A stretch of DNA of 64,000 bases from Kitasatospora viridis (GCF_007829815.1 NZ_VIWT01000001.1:5729001-5793000), one strand, 5' to 3'. Shown: positions 8,071-17,281, counted from the first letter of the stretch. The notes: generated by a model not told the origin, from the sequence alone. Made by a program: numbers and translations.

Positions 8071-8604
8071 TCAGTCGCTCGGATTGTTCAGCTCGCCGCT
8101 CAGGTCCGGGATGGTGGCCAGCACGGCGGGCGACACGGGGGCCAGCGGATCGGCGGGGTAGGGGGTGGCGCCCTCGGGGACGGCGACCTCGACGTACAGC
8201 TGGTGCAGGGTCAGGGTGAACTTGTTGCCGCCGTGGCCGTCGCCCTCCATGTACCACTGGACGCCGTCCACGTTCGGCCCCAGCTCGCTGCCGTGGGTGT
8301 CCAGCGAGGCCGGGCGCGGCACCCCGCAGCGCAGCACGGTGCGCGGCGAGCTGGCCCAGACCGCCACGTAGGCGGACGGGTCGGTCCGCGGGTGGCCCTC
8401 GATCTGCTGCGGCAACTGCTTCATCAGTGCCAGGCACGGGCCGACCGCGTCGGCGGCGGGCACCGGCGCGGTGGTCGGCGGCTGGTAGTCGCCGGGCCAG
8501 AGCACGGCCGCCGCGCATGCGGCCAGCACCGCGGGCAGGCTGAGCCAGCGCACCGGGGCGGGCAGCTCCCGGAGCACGCGCAGCGGACGGTTCGGTGTGG
8601 ACAC
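8071..8604 (-). CDS. DUF3515 membrane-anchored protein
   Basis: 177 residues from GTG 8604. The short basic N-terminus is followed by one membrane span (about 19-37, VRWLSLPAVLAACAAAVLW). An extracytoplasmic domain carries the DUF3515 features: C-x-A-LMKQLP near the start, then AVWASSPRTVLRCGVPRP and VDGVQWYMEGDG. DUF3515 proteins are common in actinobacteria, often near thiL or the D-Ala ligase, with unknown function; here that neighbourhood is absent. Two conserved Cys probably pair outside the membrane. Confidence 0.85.
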   Translation of the reverse strand: MSTPNRPLRVLRELPAPVRWLSLPAVLAACAAAVLWPGDYQPPTTAPVPAADAVGPCLALMKQLPQQIEGHPRTDPSAYVAVWASSPRTVLRCGVPRPASLDTHGSELGPNVDGVQWYMEGDGHGGNKFTLTLHQLYVEVAVPEGATPYPADPLAPVSPAVLATIPDLSGELNNPSD

Positions 8605-8680
8605 CCAGCGATGCTAACCACCGTCCGCTGCGCGTCGTCGGCCGGGTCGCTCCGGCCGGCGGATCGGTCCGGTCGGCGGG

Positions 8681-9238
8681 TCAGTCCTTGCGCCGGATGG
8701 CCGAGACGTCGAACTCCAGCGTGATCTTGTCGCCGACCAGCACGCCGCCGCCCTCCAGCGGGGCGTTCCAGGTGACCCCGAAGTCCTTGCGGCTGATCGT
8801 GGTGCTCCCCTCGAAGCCGAGCCGCTGGTTGCCGTAGGGATCGGTGGCGGTGCCGTCGAACTCCACGTCCAGGCTGACCGGCTTGGTGGTGCCCTTGACC
8901 GTCAGCTCGCCGTTCAGCCGGTACTCGTTGCCGCCGCGCGCCTCGATGCCGGTGGACCGGAAGACGATCTCCGGGAAGGCCGGCGCGTCCAGGAAGTCGT
9001 TGGTGCGCAGGTGGTTGTCGCGCTGCTCGACGCCGGTGTCGATGCTGGCGGTCTTCAGGGTCACGGTCGCGGAGGACTTGGCGGGGTCGGCGCCGTCGAT
9101 CACCGTGCTGCCCTCGAACTCCTTGAAGTGGCCGCGCACCTTGGTGACCATCGCGTGCCGGGCGACGAAGCCGATCCTGCTGTGGTGCGGGTCGATGTCG
9201 TAGCGGCCGGTGAGCTCGGTGAGCGGGGGCGTGGTCAT
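8681..9238 (-). CDS. YceI-family protein
   Basis: 185 residues. The YceI lipocalin-like barrel is evident: YDIDPHHSRIGFVARHAMVTKVRGHFKEFEG at the start, ASIDTGVEQRDNHLRTNDFLDAPAFPEIVFRS in the middle, then LTVKGTTKPVSLDVEF and GFEGSTTISRKDFG. YceI proteins bind isoprenoid or lipid-like ligands. There is no signal peptide, so this is a cytoplasmic form as is usual in Streptomyces. It is a single gene with its own ATG at 9238. Confidence 0.95.
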   Translation of the reverse strand: MTTPPLTELTGRYDIDPHHSRIGFVARHAMVTKVRGHFKEFEGSTVIDGADPAKSSATVTLKTASIDTGVEQRDNHLRTNDFLDAPAFPEIVFRSTGIEARGGNEYRLNGELTVKGTTKPVSLDVEFDGTATDPYGNQRLGFEGSTTISRKDFGVTWNAPLEGGGVLVGDKITLEFDVSAIRRKD

Positions 9239-9367
9239 GTGCGGCTCCGGGGTGCGCGCGGACGGGGAGCTCCCACGCTAGGCAGCCGCGCGGGCGCAGC
9301 CGTGCTCCGGCACGCCACGTCGTCCGATCGGCTCAGCCACCGGTCGGCTCAGCCCCTGCTCGGCTCC

Positions 9368-9544
9368 TCAGCGGATCACCGGCGGCTCGGGGTCGGACGG
9401 GCCGCCGGGCTCCGGTTCGGAGGGGTCGGGCGGCGGCACCGGCGGGTGCGGGGGCGGCGGGCCGGGCACTGGGGGCAGCGGGTCGGGCGGCATCGGCGGG
9501 TGCGGCGGCGCCGCGTCCGGGTCGGACGGGAAGGGGATGCTCAT
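9368..9544 (-). CDS. Small proline-rich protein (58 aa)
   Basis: ATG 9544 begins MSIPFPSDPDAAPPHPPMPP and continues with Pro-rich PPxPxP/DPxP repeats to a TGA at 9370-9368. GAGGTGA lies 7 nt before the ATG. Nearly half of the residues are proline, with regularly spaced Asp/Glu and His. Small proteins of this composition occur in Streptomyces without known role. Because low-complexity GC-rich DNA can keep frames open by chance, the ribosome site and clean start are the main support. Confidence 0.5.
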   Translation of the reverse strand: MSIPFPSDPDAAPPHPPMPPDPLPPVPGPPPPHPPVPPPDPSEPEPGGPSDPEPPVIR

Positions 9545-9651
9545 CAGAGGTCACCTCACTGAGCCGCCTACCCGGCCGCGCGGGCCTCAACCGGCGCGGG
9601 CGGCACGTCCCGCTCACCGGGCCGCGGAACCGCCCGGCTAGCCTGGCGATC

Positions 9652-11013
9652 ATGAACCGGACGGCGACAGGGGAGGGAGCCGGCATGCTCGACGGGCTGG
9701 CGGATTTCTGTACGGAGGAACTGGCGGAGCACGGGTGCGCATCCGTCTCGATCGCGGTCGCCAGGGGCGGGGAGATCGTGCTGGAACAGGCGCACGGCTT
9801 CGCCGACACGGCCACCGGCCGACCCGCGACCCCCGGCACCGCCTACGCGCTGGCCTCGATCAGCAAGGCGATCACTGCGACCGGCGTCTGCCTGGCCGTC
9901 GACGACGGACTGCTCGGCCTGGACGACCCGGCGCCCGGCCCGGGCGGCGGCCCGGTGCCGACGGTGCGTCAGCTGCTCCAGCACCGCAGCGGCCTGCGCG
10001 GCTACCACGACTTCCACTACGACCCGAGCACCCCGAGCCCGATCGACCCGGACCGCTACGCGCAGCCGCTGGCCGAGCCCGGCAGCGGCTTCGAGTACTC
10101 CAACCTCGGCTACCGCCGGCTCGGCGCGCTGCTGGAGCGGGCCACCGGCCGGGAGCTGGGCGACTTCCTGCGCGAGCGGGTGCTGCTGCCGCTCGGCATG
10201 ACCGACACCTTCTACGGCGCCGCGTACCCCGGCAGCGCGCCGACCGCCGAGCGCTACACGGCGGACGGCCGACGGTACCCGGTCTGCACCATGGGCACGC
10301 CCGCCGCCGGTGCGGCCTGGGCCACCGCCGGCGACCTGGCCCGGTTCGGCCACGGCGCGCCCGGGCTGCTCCGGCCGGAGACCGCCGCCGCGGCCGGCGA
10401 GGCACTGGCGATCACCGAGCACGTCGGTTACGGCCTCGGCTGGATCATCTCCACCGGCCCCGGCCCGCAGGTGCGCAGCCACGGCGGCGGCATGGGCGGG
10501 GTGGCGGCCATGGTGGTCGCCGTCCCGGAGCTGGACCTCTCGCTCGGGGTGCTCTGCAACAGCACCAACAAGGCGGCCCGGGACGCGATCCTGGACCACC
10601 TGCTGACCGAGCTGGTGCCCGGCTACGACCCCCGGACGATCTCCCCCTTCCCGCCCGATCCGGCCCGGCCGCCGGCGCTGCCCGAAGGCCGGTGGGCCGG
10701 TCAGATCTTCACATCCGAGGGTCAAGTCCCCATCCGAGTCGCTATTCTGACGGAAGGTCGGATCACCGTGGCGCTCGGTGACGGACCGTCGGTGACCGCC
10801 GAGGCGTCCGCCGGGAGCGACTACGAACTGCGCGCCGCGCTCGACCTGCAGCTGCCCACGGCCGATGCCCGGGTGGCCAGCCCGGAGCTCGCCCTGGGGC
10901 TCAACCGCCGGGGCGAGGGGCTGGTCGGCCGGGTCGCGGCCCACAAGAACGGCGACCGGACCGGACTGCTCGGGAACTACCTCGTGCACGCCTGCGAGCT
11001 GGCGCCGATCTGA
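9652..11013 (+). CDS. Class C beta-lactamase-like serine hydrolase
   Basis: 453 residues. The beta-lactamase/esterase fold has S-I-S-K (SxxK, Ser69/Lys72), Y-S-N (149-151) and S-H-G-G-G-M-G-G in place of the KTG strand. It lacks a signal peptide and is probably cytoplasmic. The C-terminal 110 residues form an additional beta-rich domain (RWAGQIFTSEGQVPIRVAILTEG onward), as in D-aminopeptidase and EstB-like enzymes. It may be an esterase, D-aminopeptidase or peptidase; true beta-lactam hydrolysis is less likely. ATG 9652 is chosen; a downstream ATG at 9685 is an alternative. Confidence 0.88.
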   Translation: MNRTATGEGAGMLDGLADFCTEELAEHGCASVSIAVARGGEIVLEQAHGFADTATGRPATPGTAYALASISKAITATGVCLAVDDGLLGLDDPAPGPGGGPVPTVRQLLQHRSGLRGYHDFHYDPSTPSPIDPDRYAQPLAEPGSGFEYSNLGYRRLGALLERATGRELGDFLRERVLLPLGMTDTFYGAAYPGSAPTAERYTADGRRYPVCTMGTPAAGAAWATAGDLARFGHGAPGLLRPETAAAAGEALAITEHVGYGLGWIISTGPGPQVRSHGGGMGGVAAMVVAVPELDLSLGVLCNSTNKAARDAILDHLLTELVPGYDPRTISPFPPDPARPPALPEGRWAGQIFTSEGQVPIRVAILTEGRITVALGDGPSVTAEASAGSDYELRAALDLQLPTADARVASPELALGLNRRGEGLVGRVAAHKNGDRTGLLGNYLVHACELAPI

Positions 11014-11043
11014 CGCCCGCGCAGCGGGCCGGATGCGGGAGAT

Positions 11044-11082
11044 GTAACGCGCGCGTCCCACCTTCCGTCATGCGCGCGTTAC
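11044..11082. promoter_or_regulatory. 11-bp inverted repeat upstream of the nitrate reductase fusion
   Basis: gtaacgcgcgc (11044-11054) and its exact complement (11072-11082) are separated by 17 nt. It lies 88 bp before the GTG start of the fusion gene and 30 bp after the serine hydrolase stop. The GTAAC ends match the a-site of the GlnR box, but no good b-site is seen. It is either an operator for the nitrate gene or, less likely with a 17-nt loop, a terminator. Confidence 0.55.
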
Positions 11083-11169
11083 ACCGGGTTCCTACGGTGC
11101 GGACAAGCATCAGAGAACCGTCGGCGGCCGGCCTGCCCGGACCGGCCGCCCGTCCCGGGGAGGCAGGGC

Positions 11170-14100
11170 GTGTCAGCACCGCGACCGTCGTCGAAGAGGC
11201 TGCGCACCTCCTGCTCGTACTGCGGGGTGGGCTGCGGCATGGTGCTGGAGGTCGGCCCGCTGCCCGGCAGCGGCCGGCCGGGCGTGCTCGCGGTGGCCGG
11301 CGACAAGGAGCACCCGACCAACGCCGGCCGGCTCTGCACCAAGGGCGCCACCAGCGCCGACCTGCTGGCCGCCGGCGGCCGGCTGGAGACCGCGCTGCGC
11401 CGCACCGGTCGCGGCGCGCCGCCGGTGCCGGTGGCCGTCGAGGAGGCGATCGCCGAGACCGGCCGGCGGCTGCGCGCGCTGCTGGACGAGCACGGGCCCG
11501 ACGCGCTGGCCTTCTACGTCTCCGGCCAACTCACCCTGGAGGCCCAGTACCTGATCACCAAGCTGGCCAAGGGCTACGTGCGGACCAACCAGATCGAGTC
11601 CAACTCCCGGCTCTGCATGGCGAGTGCGGGCAGCGGCTACAAGCTCTCGCTGGGCGCCGACGGCCCGCCCGGCTCCTACCAGGACTTCGACCGGGCCGAC
11701 CTCTTCCTGGTCACCGGCGCCAACATGGCCGACTGCCACCCGATCCTCTTCCTGCGGATGATGGACCGGGTGAAGGCCGGCGCCAAGCTGATCGTGGTGG
11801 ACCCGCGCCGCACCGCCACCGCCGAGAAGGCCGACCTCTTCCTGCAACTGCGGCCCGGCACCGACCTGGCGCTGCTCAACGGCCTGCTCCACCTGCTGGT
11901 CGAGAACGGGCACACCGACCCGGAGTTCATCGCCGAGCACACCGAGGGCTGGGAGGCGATGCCGCCCTTCCTGGCCGACTACCCGCCGGCCGCGGTGGCC
12001 GAGCTGACCGGGGTGCCGGAGGAGGACCTGCGCCGGGCGGCCCGGTGGATCGGCGAGGCCGGGGAGTGGACGAGCTGCTGGACCATGGGCCTGAACCAGA
12101 GCACCCACGGCACCTGGAACACCAACGCGCTGGTCAACCTGCACCTGGCCACCGGGGCGATCTGCCGCCCGGGCAGCGGCCCGTTCTCGCTGACCGGCCA
12201 GCCCAACGCGATGGGCGGCCGGGAGATGGGCTACATGGGCCCCGGGCTGCCCGGCCAGCGCTCGGTGCTGGACCCGGCGGACCGGGCGTTCTGCGAGGAG
12301 CTGTGGGGCCTGGCGCCCGGCACCATCCGGACCGGGACGGGGCAGGGCACGGTGGAGCTGTTCGGCCGGCTGGCCGAGGGCAGCGTGAAGGCCTGCTGGA
12401 TCATCTGCACCAACCCGGTCGCCTCGGTGCCGAACCGCGCGACCGTGATCGCGGGCCTGACCGCGGCCGAGTTCGTGGTCACCCAGGACGTCTACCCCGA
12501 CACCGAGACCAACGCCTACGCGGACCTGGTGCTGCCGGCCGCGCCGTGGTCCGAGGGCGAAGGGGTGATGGTCAACAGCGAGCGCAACCTGACGCTGGCC
12601 GGGCGGGCCGTCGAGCCGGCCGGACAGGCCCTGCCGGACTGGGAGTTGATCGCCCGGGTGGCCCGGGCGATGGGGTTCGCCGAGGGCTTCGACTTCGACA
12701 GCGCGGAGCAGGTCTTCGAGGAGCTGCGCCGGGCCTGGAACCCGCGCACCGGCTGGGACCTGCGCGGCATCGGCTACCCGCGGCTGCGCCGCGGCCCGGT
12801 GCAGTGGCCGAGCGCGGACCCGGCGGGCGCGGACCGCAACCCGATCCGCTACCTGAACGACGGGGTGAGCCAGACCCTGCTGGTCCGTCCCGACGGCACC
12901 CGCCCCCGACTGGCCTTCCCGACCCCCGGCGGCCGGGCCGTCTTCTTCCCCCGCCCGCACCTGCCGCCGGCCGAACTGCCGGACGAGGACTACCCGTTCA
13001 CCCTCACCACCGGTCGACTGGCGCACCAGTGGCACACCCTGACCAAGACCGGGAAGGTGGCCAAGCTGAACCGGCTCAACCCGGGGCCCTTCGTCGAGCT
13101 GCACCCAGTGGACGCGGAGCGCCTCGGCATCGCCGAGGGCGGGCGGGTGGCGATCGACTCGCGGCGCGGCCGGGCCGTGCTGCCCGCCGTGGTCGCCGAC
13201 CGGGTGCGGCCGGGCACCTGCTTCGCGCCCTTCCACTGGAACGACCTGTTCGGCGCGGAGTTGAGCATCAACGCGGTGACCAACGACGCGGTCGACCCGA
13301 TCTCCTTCCAGCCCGAGCTGAAGGCCTGCGCGGTGGCGCTTACCCCGGTCGCCGCACCGGAGAGAGTTGCTGACGATGCATCAGATCCAGTCGAGCTGGC
13401 CGTCAGAACGCTCGGGCTGGCCGGCCAGGCGCTCGCGCAGCCCGCGTTCGGCGAGCACGAACAGCGGTACCTGGCCGGGTTCCTGGCCGGCCTGCGGGCC
13501 GCGCCGCCGGTCGGCGCGGTGCCGGTGCTGCCGCCCGGCGCGCCACTGGCCGTCGAGCAGCGCAGCTGGGTGGACGGGCTGCTGGCCGGCCTCTACTCGC
13601 GGCGAGTGGAGCCGGTTGAGCCGGTTGAGCCGGCCGATCCGGTCGAGCCGGCCGAGTCGACCGAGCCGGCTCGGGCAGGCGGGCCGGCCGGTGCGCGGGT
13701 GCTGGTGCTCTGGGCCTCGCAGACCGGCACCGCCGAGGAGTTCGCCGCCGCCTGCGCCGCCCGGCTGACCGCCGAGGGCCTGAGCCCGGTGCTGGCCCCG
13801 ATGGCCGAGCACACCCCGCAGGCCCTGGACCCGGCGGTGCCGGTGCTGCTGCTGAGCAGCAGCACCGGCGACGGCGAGGCCCCCGACAACGGCGCCGCCT
13901 TCTGGTCCGCACTGGCGGCGGCCGCCCCGGGCTCGCTGGCCGGCCTGCGCTACGCGGTGCTGGCCTTCGGCGACTCCAGCTACCAGGACTTCTGCGGGCA
14001 CGGCCGGCGCCTCGACGCCCGGGTGGCCGAGCTCGGCGGCACCCGGCTGGTGCCGCGCGCCGACTGCGAACCGGACTACCGGGACACCGCCGAGGGCTGG

Positions 14101-15246
14101 CTGCGCTCGGTGCTGGCCGAGTTGGCCGGCCCGCCCGCGCCGAGCTTCACCAGGGACGCCCCCTACACCACCGAGCTGGTCGGCAACCGGCTGCTCAGCC
14201 TGCCCGGTGCCACCAAGGAGGTGCGCCAGTTCAGCTTCGCCACCGGCGGCGGCGAGCTGGCCTACCGGGCCGGTGACGCACTAGGGGTCTGGCCGGTCAA
14301 CTCGCCCGAACTGGTCAAGGAGTGGCTGTCCGTCACCGAGCTCGGCGGCGGCGAGCCGGTCACCGTGGGCGGCGAGGCCACCAGCTTCGCCGAGGCGCTG
14401 GCCGGCCGGCTGGAGATCGCCCGGATCACCCCGGAGCTGCTGCGCTTCGTGGCCGAGCGCAGCGGTGACCGGGAGCTGCGAAGACTGCTCCGCTCGGACA
14501 ACAAGGACGAGCTGGCGAAGTGGAGTTGGGGACGGCAGGCGGTGGACGTGGTGGCCGCGCTCCCGGTCCGGGCCGAGGCGGGGGAGTGGACGGCGGTGCT
14601 CAAGCGGCTGCAGCCGCGGCTCTACTCGATATCGTCCAGCCCGCGCACCGACCCGGGGACGGTCAGCCTGACGGTCTCGGTGGTGCGCTACGGCGAGCGC
14701 TCGGGCGTCTGCTCCGGCTACCTGGCCGACCGGGCGCTGGACGGCCCGGTGCGGGTGTTCGTCCGCGCCAGCCCGCACTTCCGGCCGCCCGAGGACCCGG
14801 CGACGGCCATGATCATGGTCGGCCCGGGCACCGGCGTGGCACCGTTCATCGGCTTCCTGCGGGAGCGGCAGGCACTCGGGCACACCGGGCCGAACTGGCT
14901 CTTCTTCGGCGAGCAGCGGGCCGCCACCGACTTCTACTACCGGGAGGAGCTGGAGGAGCTGCGGGCGGCCGGCCGGCTGGACCGGCTGGACCTGGCGTTC
15001 TCCCGGGACCAGCGGGCCAAGGTCTACGTGCAGGACCGGATGCGGGAGCACGGCGCCCGGCTCTGGCAGTGGCTGCGCGGCGGGGCCCACCTGTACGTGT
15101 GCGGGGACGCGGCGCGGATGGCCCGCGACGTGGACCGGGCGCTGCGGGAGATCATCGCCCGGCACGGCGGTCTGACGGCGGAACAGGCGGGCGCCGAGCT
15201 GGAGCGCCTGGCCAAGGAGCACCGCTACGTGCGGGACGTCTACTGA
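11170..15246 (+). CDS. Nitrate reductase / sulfite-reductase-type flavoprotein fusion
   Basis: 1358 residues from GTG 11170, with GGGAGG seven bases before. Residues 12-60 carry the [4Fe-4S] motif C15-x2-C18-x3-C22-x33-C56. Residues 60-710 form a molybdopterin-guanine-dinucleotide oxidoreductase (LCMASAGSGYKLSLG, TGQPNAMGGREMG) ending in a molydop-binding domain. A Glu-Pro linker (about 812-836) leads to a flavodoxin domain (SQTGTAEE at 850). FAD-binding (RLYSISSSPR near 1150) and NADP-binding (VGPGTGVAPF near 1216) modules of the CysJ/P450-reductase type follow, ending YVRDVY. This makes one polypeptide carrying NADPH-to-molybdenum electron flow for nitrate assimilation. This architecture is known from Streptomyces. 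No nitrite reductase or nitrate transporter is next to it. Confidence 0.93.
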   Translation: MSAPRPSSKRLRTSCSYCGVGCGMVLEVGPLPGSGRPGVLAVAGDKEHPTNAGRLCTKGATSADLLAAGGRLETALRRTGRGAPPVPVAVEEAIAETGRRLRALLDEHGPDALAFYVSGQLTLEAQYLITKLAKGYVRTNQIESNSRLCMASAGSGYKLSLGADGPPGSYQDFDRADLFLVTGANMADCHPILFLRMMDRVKAGAKLIVVDPRRTATAEKADLFLQLRPGTDLALLNGLLHLLVENGHTDPEFIAEHTEGWEAMPPFLADYPPAAVAELTGVPEEDLRRAARWIGEAGEWTSCWTMGLNQSTHGTWNTNALVNLHLATGAICRPGSGPFSLTGQPNAMGGREMGYMGPGLPGQRSVLDPADRAFCEELWGLAPGTIRTGTGQGTVELFGRLAEGSVKACWIICTNPVASVPNRATVIAGLTAAEFVVTQDVYPDTETNAYADLVLPAAPWSEGEGVMVNSERNLTLAGRAVEPAGQALPDWELIARVARAMGFAEGFDFDSAEQVFEELRRAWNPRTGWDLRGIGYPRLRRGPVQWPSADPAGADRNPIRYLNDGVSQTLLVRPDGTRPRLAFPTPGGRAVFFPRPHLPPAELPDEDYPFTLTTGRLAHQWHTLTKTGKVAKLNRLNPGPFVELHPVDAERLGIAEGGRVAIDSRRGRAVLPAVVADRVRPGTCFAPFHWNDLFGAELSINAVTNDAVDPISFQPELKACAVALTPVAAPERVADDASDPVELAVRTLGLAGQALAQPAFGEHEQRYLAGFLAGLRAAPPVGAVPVLPPGAPLAVEQRSWVDGLLAGLYSRRVEPVEPVEPADPVEPAESTEPARAGGPAGARVLVLWASQTGTAEEFAAACAARLTAEGLSPVLAPMAEHTPQALDPAVPVLLLSSSTGDGEAPDNGAAFWSALAAAAPGSLAGLRYAVLAFGDSSYQDFCGHGRRLDARVAELGGTRLVPRADCEPDYRDTAEGWLRSVLAELAGPPAPSFTRDAPYTTELVGNRLLSLPGATKEVRQFSFATGGGELAYRAGDALGVWPVNSPELVKEWLSVTELGGGEPVTVGGEATSFAEALAGRLEIARITPELLRFVAERSGDRELRRLLRSDNKDELAKWSWGRQAVDVVAALPVRAEAGEWTAVLKRLQPRLYSISSSPRTDPGTVSLTVSVVRYGERSGVCSGYLADRALDGPVRVFVRASPHFRPPEDPATAMIMVGPGTGVAPFIGFLRERQALGHTGPNWLFFGEQRAATDFYYREELEELRAAGRLDRLDLAFSRDQRAKVYVQDRMREHGARLWQWLRGGAHLYVCGDAARMARDVDRALREIIARHGGLTAEQAGAELERLAKEHRYVRDVY
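13608..13675 (+). repeat. 9-bp tandem repeats encoding a Glu-Pro linker
   Basis: About seven imperfect copies of a 9-bp unit (gagccggtt and variants) encode V/A-E-P triplets between the molybdenum and flavodoxin parts of the fusion enzyme. Such a stretch is expected to be an extended spacer that can change length by slippage. Confidence 0.8.
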
Positions 15247-15302
15247 CGGGACCGTCCGGCCGGGGACCGGGGCCGTGCCTACCATGGCAGTGGACAAGGA
15301 AG

Positions 15303-16382
15303 GTGGGAGCCCTGCGGCTGACTGACGGGTTCTGTGCCGAAGTGGCCGCCGCCGACCCGTTGAGGGCCGACCGGCTGCTCGCCGAGCTGCCCGCGCTCAA
15401 CGCGCGGGCGGACCCGCGCCCGCTCGGCGAACTGCTGGCGGCGCTGGCCGGGGCGGCGGACCGGGCGCCGCTGGAGTCCGCGGCCGAACGGCTGGCCGCG
15501 ATGCGTGACATGGGGATGACCCTCGGTTCGCTCAAGCGCCACGGCGTCGAACCGCTCAGCGCGGTGCCGGCCGCCGGGCCGGTGCTGCGGCGCCTCGGCG
15601 CCCGCGCCGAGATGGTGCCCCGGGACACCGTGCTGCACTACGGCGCCTGGAACCCGCGGGGCGACCGGCAGCGGATGTACCTCGGGGCGCCCGAGGAGGA
15701 CGTGCTGATCCAGTCGGTGCGGCTCGGCGCGGTGGCCGTCGAGCGCGCCGCGCTCGGGCTGGCCGAGCTCGACGGCGCGGACCCGGGCACCCCCGAGTAC
15801 TTCCGGGTGCTGCGGCAGGCCGTGCGGGACTTCGAGGTGCTGCCCGAGCAGATCGGCGTGGTGGCGGGCAAGGTCGCGCCGGCCGGGTTCTTCATGGCGC
15901 GGCTGCGGCCGTACTTCGAGGACGTCCGGGTGGGCGACCGTTCGTACTACGGGCCGGCCGCCGCCCACGTGCCGCTCCACCTGGTCGACCAGCTGCTCTG
16001 GAGCAGCGACCGGGTCGACCCGGCCTACGCCGAGCTCACCCGGGAGATGCTCGACTACGGCCTGCCCGAGTGGAGCCGGCTCCACCACGAGCGCGAGGGC
16101 GCCGAGTCGGTGGTCACCCGGGTGGTCCGGGCCCTGCTGGCGGCCGGTCAGGAGGCCTCGCCGCAACTGCTGCTGACCGGCCGCACGGTGGCCGAGCTGC
16201 TCCGCTCGATGGTGGTCTTCCGCGGCCGGCACCTGCGCCTGGTCCGCGAGGCCTACACCGTGGACAGCCCCTACACCACCGGCAGCGCGGGCGGCGCGCC
16301 CGAGCTGGTCAAGCGGGTGCTCGAACTCACCCGGGCCTGCGAGCGGCAGCTGGTCGGTCGAGCCGACGAGCCGATGCCGTGA
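15303..16382 (+). CDS. PrnB-like protein (monodechloroaminopyrrolnitrin synthase family, DUF1864)
   Basis: About 359 residues. The hallmark MRDMGMTLGSLKRHG, MVPRDTVLHYGAWNP, RQRMY and GPAAAHVPLHLVDQLLW segments are those of the PrnB family, haem proteins related to tryptophan/indoleamine 2,3-dioxygenases. PrnB itself rearranges 7-chlorotryptophan in pyrrolnitrin synthesis; no prnA, prnC or prnD is nearby, so the substrate here is unknown. The start is uncertain: GTG 15303 has an AAGGA only two bases away, while CTG 15312 or 15318 would be better spaced. It begins 56 bp after the nitrate reductase fusion and is probably co-transcribed. Confidence 0.82.
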   Translation: MGALRLTDGFCAEVAAADPLRADRLLAELPALNARADPRPLGELLAALAGAADRAPLESAAERLAAMRDMGMTLGSLKRHGVEPLSAVPAAGPVLRRLGARAEMVPRDTVLHYGAWNPRGDRQRMYLGAPEEDVLIQSVRLGAVAVERAALGLAELDGADPGTPEYFRVLRQAVRDFEVLPEQIGVVAGKVAPAGFFMARLRPYFEDVRVGDRSYYGPAAAHVPLHLVDQLLWSSDRVDPAYAELTREMLDYGLPEWSRLHHEREGAESVVTRVVRALLAAGQEASPQLLLTGRTVAELLRSMVVFRGRHLRLVREAYTVDSPYTTGSAGGAPELVKRVLELTRACERQLVGRADEPMP

Positions 16383-16397
16383 CCGTGGCCGTGACGC

Positions 16398-17201
16398 TCA
16401 GTCGGGCCTGCGCGCCCACGCCGTGACCATGACGTTCGGCACGTACCGCACGTCCTGGCGCTGGATCAGCTCGACCGCCCGGTCCAGCTCCGCCTCCTCG
16501 ACCAGGCCGCCGGCCAGCAGCGGCGCCCGCAGCTGACGCAGGGTCAGCGCCAGGAACGGGGTGCCGCCCGGCAGCACCGGCGCCTGCAGCCGGGCGCCCA
16601 CCTCGGTCAGGCCGGCCCCGGCCAGCGCGTCGGGCAGCCGGCGCCCGTAGCCCGGGTCCGCCCCCGCCCGGCCGAAGGCGGCCTCCAGCGCCCGGTACAG
16701 CCGCTCGGCCAACTCGTGCTGCCCGTCCGGCCAGTAGCGGGCGATCAGCTCGACCGCGGGGCCCTCGATGTCGAAGTCCTCCAGCACCAGCCAGCCGCCC
16801 GGCCGGACCGCCGCGGCCAGCCGCCGCACCGCGCGCTCGCGGTCCGGCAGGTGCTCCAGCACCGCCCGGGCGTGCACCAGGTCGAAGGCGCCGGCCGGCA
16901 GCGGATCGGCCAGCAGGTCCTGGCGCCGCACCTCCAGGTTGGCCCGGCCGTGCCCTTCGGCGAACCGCGGGTCGAGGTCGATCGCCAGCACCCGCCCGCG
17001 CTCCCCGACCCGGTCGGCCAGCCACCGGGCGATGCTGCCGGCCCCGCAGCCGACCTCCAGGCAGTGCCAGCCCGCCGCCACGCCGAGCCCGGCCAGGCGC
17101 TCGGTGGTCCCGGGGTCGTAGACCGCCTCCAGGGCGGCGAGCCGCTCGTGCTCGCGCTCCCACGCGCGGTCGAAGACGTAGCGGTCGGTGCTCTCGGGCA
17201 T
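16398..17201 (-). CDS. Class I SAM-dependent methyltransferase
   Basis: 267 residues. The SAM site is LEVGCGAGSIARWLADRVG (motif I, about 48-66), with acidic VLAIDLDPRF (motif II), FDLVHARAVLEHLPD (motif IV) and LRPGG-like VRPGGWLVLEDFD. The N-terminus YVFDRAWEREHERLAALEAVYDPGT is typical of a large group of Streptomyces methyltransferases of unassigned substrate. ATG 17201 is the start. It is convergent with the PrnB-like gene (15 bp between stops), so the two are separate units. Confidence 0.88.
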   Translation of the reverse strand: MPESTDRYVFDRAWEREHERLAALEAVYDPGTTERLAGLGVAAGWHCLEVGCGAGSIARWLADRVGERGRVLAIDLDPRFAEGHGRANLEVRRQDLLADPLPAGAFDLVHARAVLEHLPDRERAVRRLAAAVRPGGWLVLEDFDIEGPAVELIARYWPDGQHELAERLYRALEAAFGRAGADPGYGRRLPDALAGAGLTEVGARLQAPVLPGGTPFLALTLRQLRAPLLAGGLVEEAELDRAVELIQRQDVRYVPNVMVTAWARRPD

Positions 17202-17281
17202 GCGTTCCCCAGGCGGACTCGGCGGTGATCTTCGACTCTAGTCCGGCAGGTGCTGGGAGCCCGGCGGCCGCGCGGGGCAGG

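Noticed and set aside
11070..13373. 767-codon plus-strand frame and a 687-codon minus-strand frame over the nitrate reductase
   Set aside because: Both are Arg/Gly/Pro-rich shadows of the conserved 1358-residue reading frame.
15284..15325. 13-residue ORF starting at ATG 15284 before the PrnB-like gene
   Set aside because: No ribosome site and it overlaps the probable start of the next gene; most likely chance, although it could couple translation.
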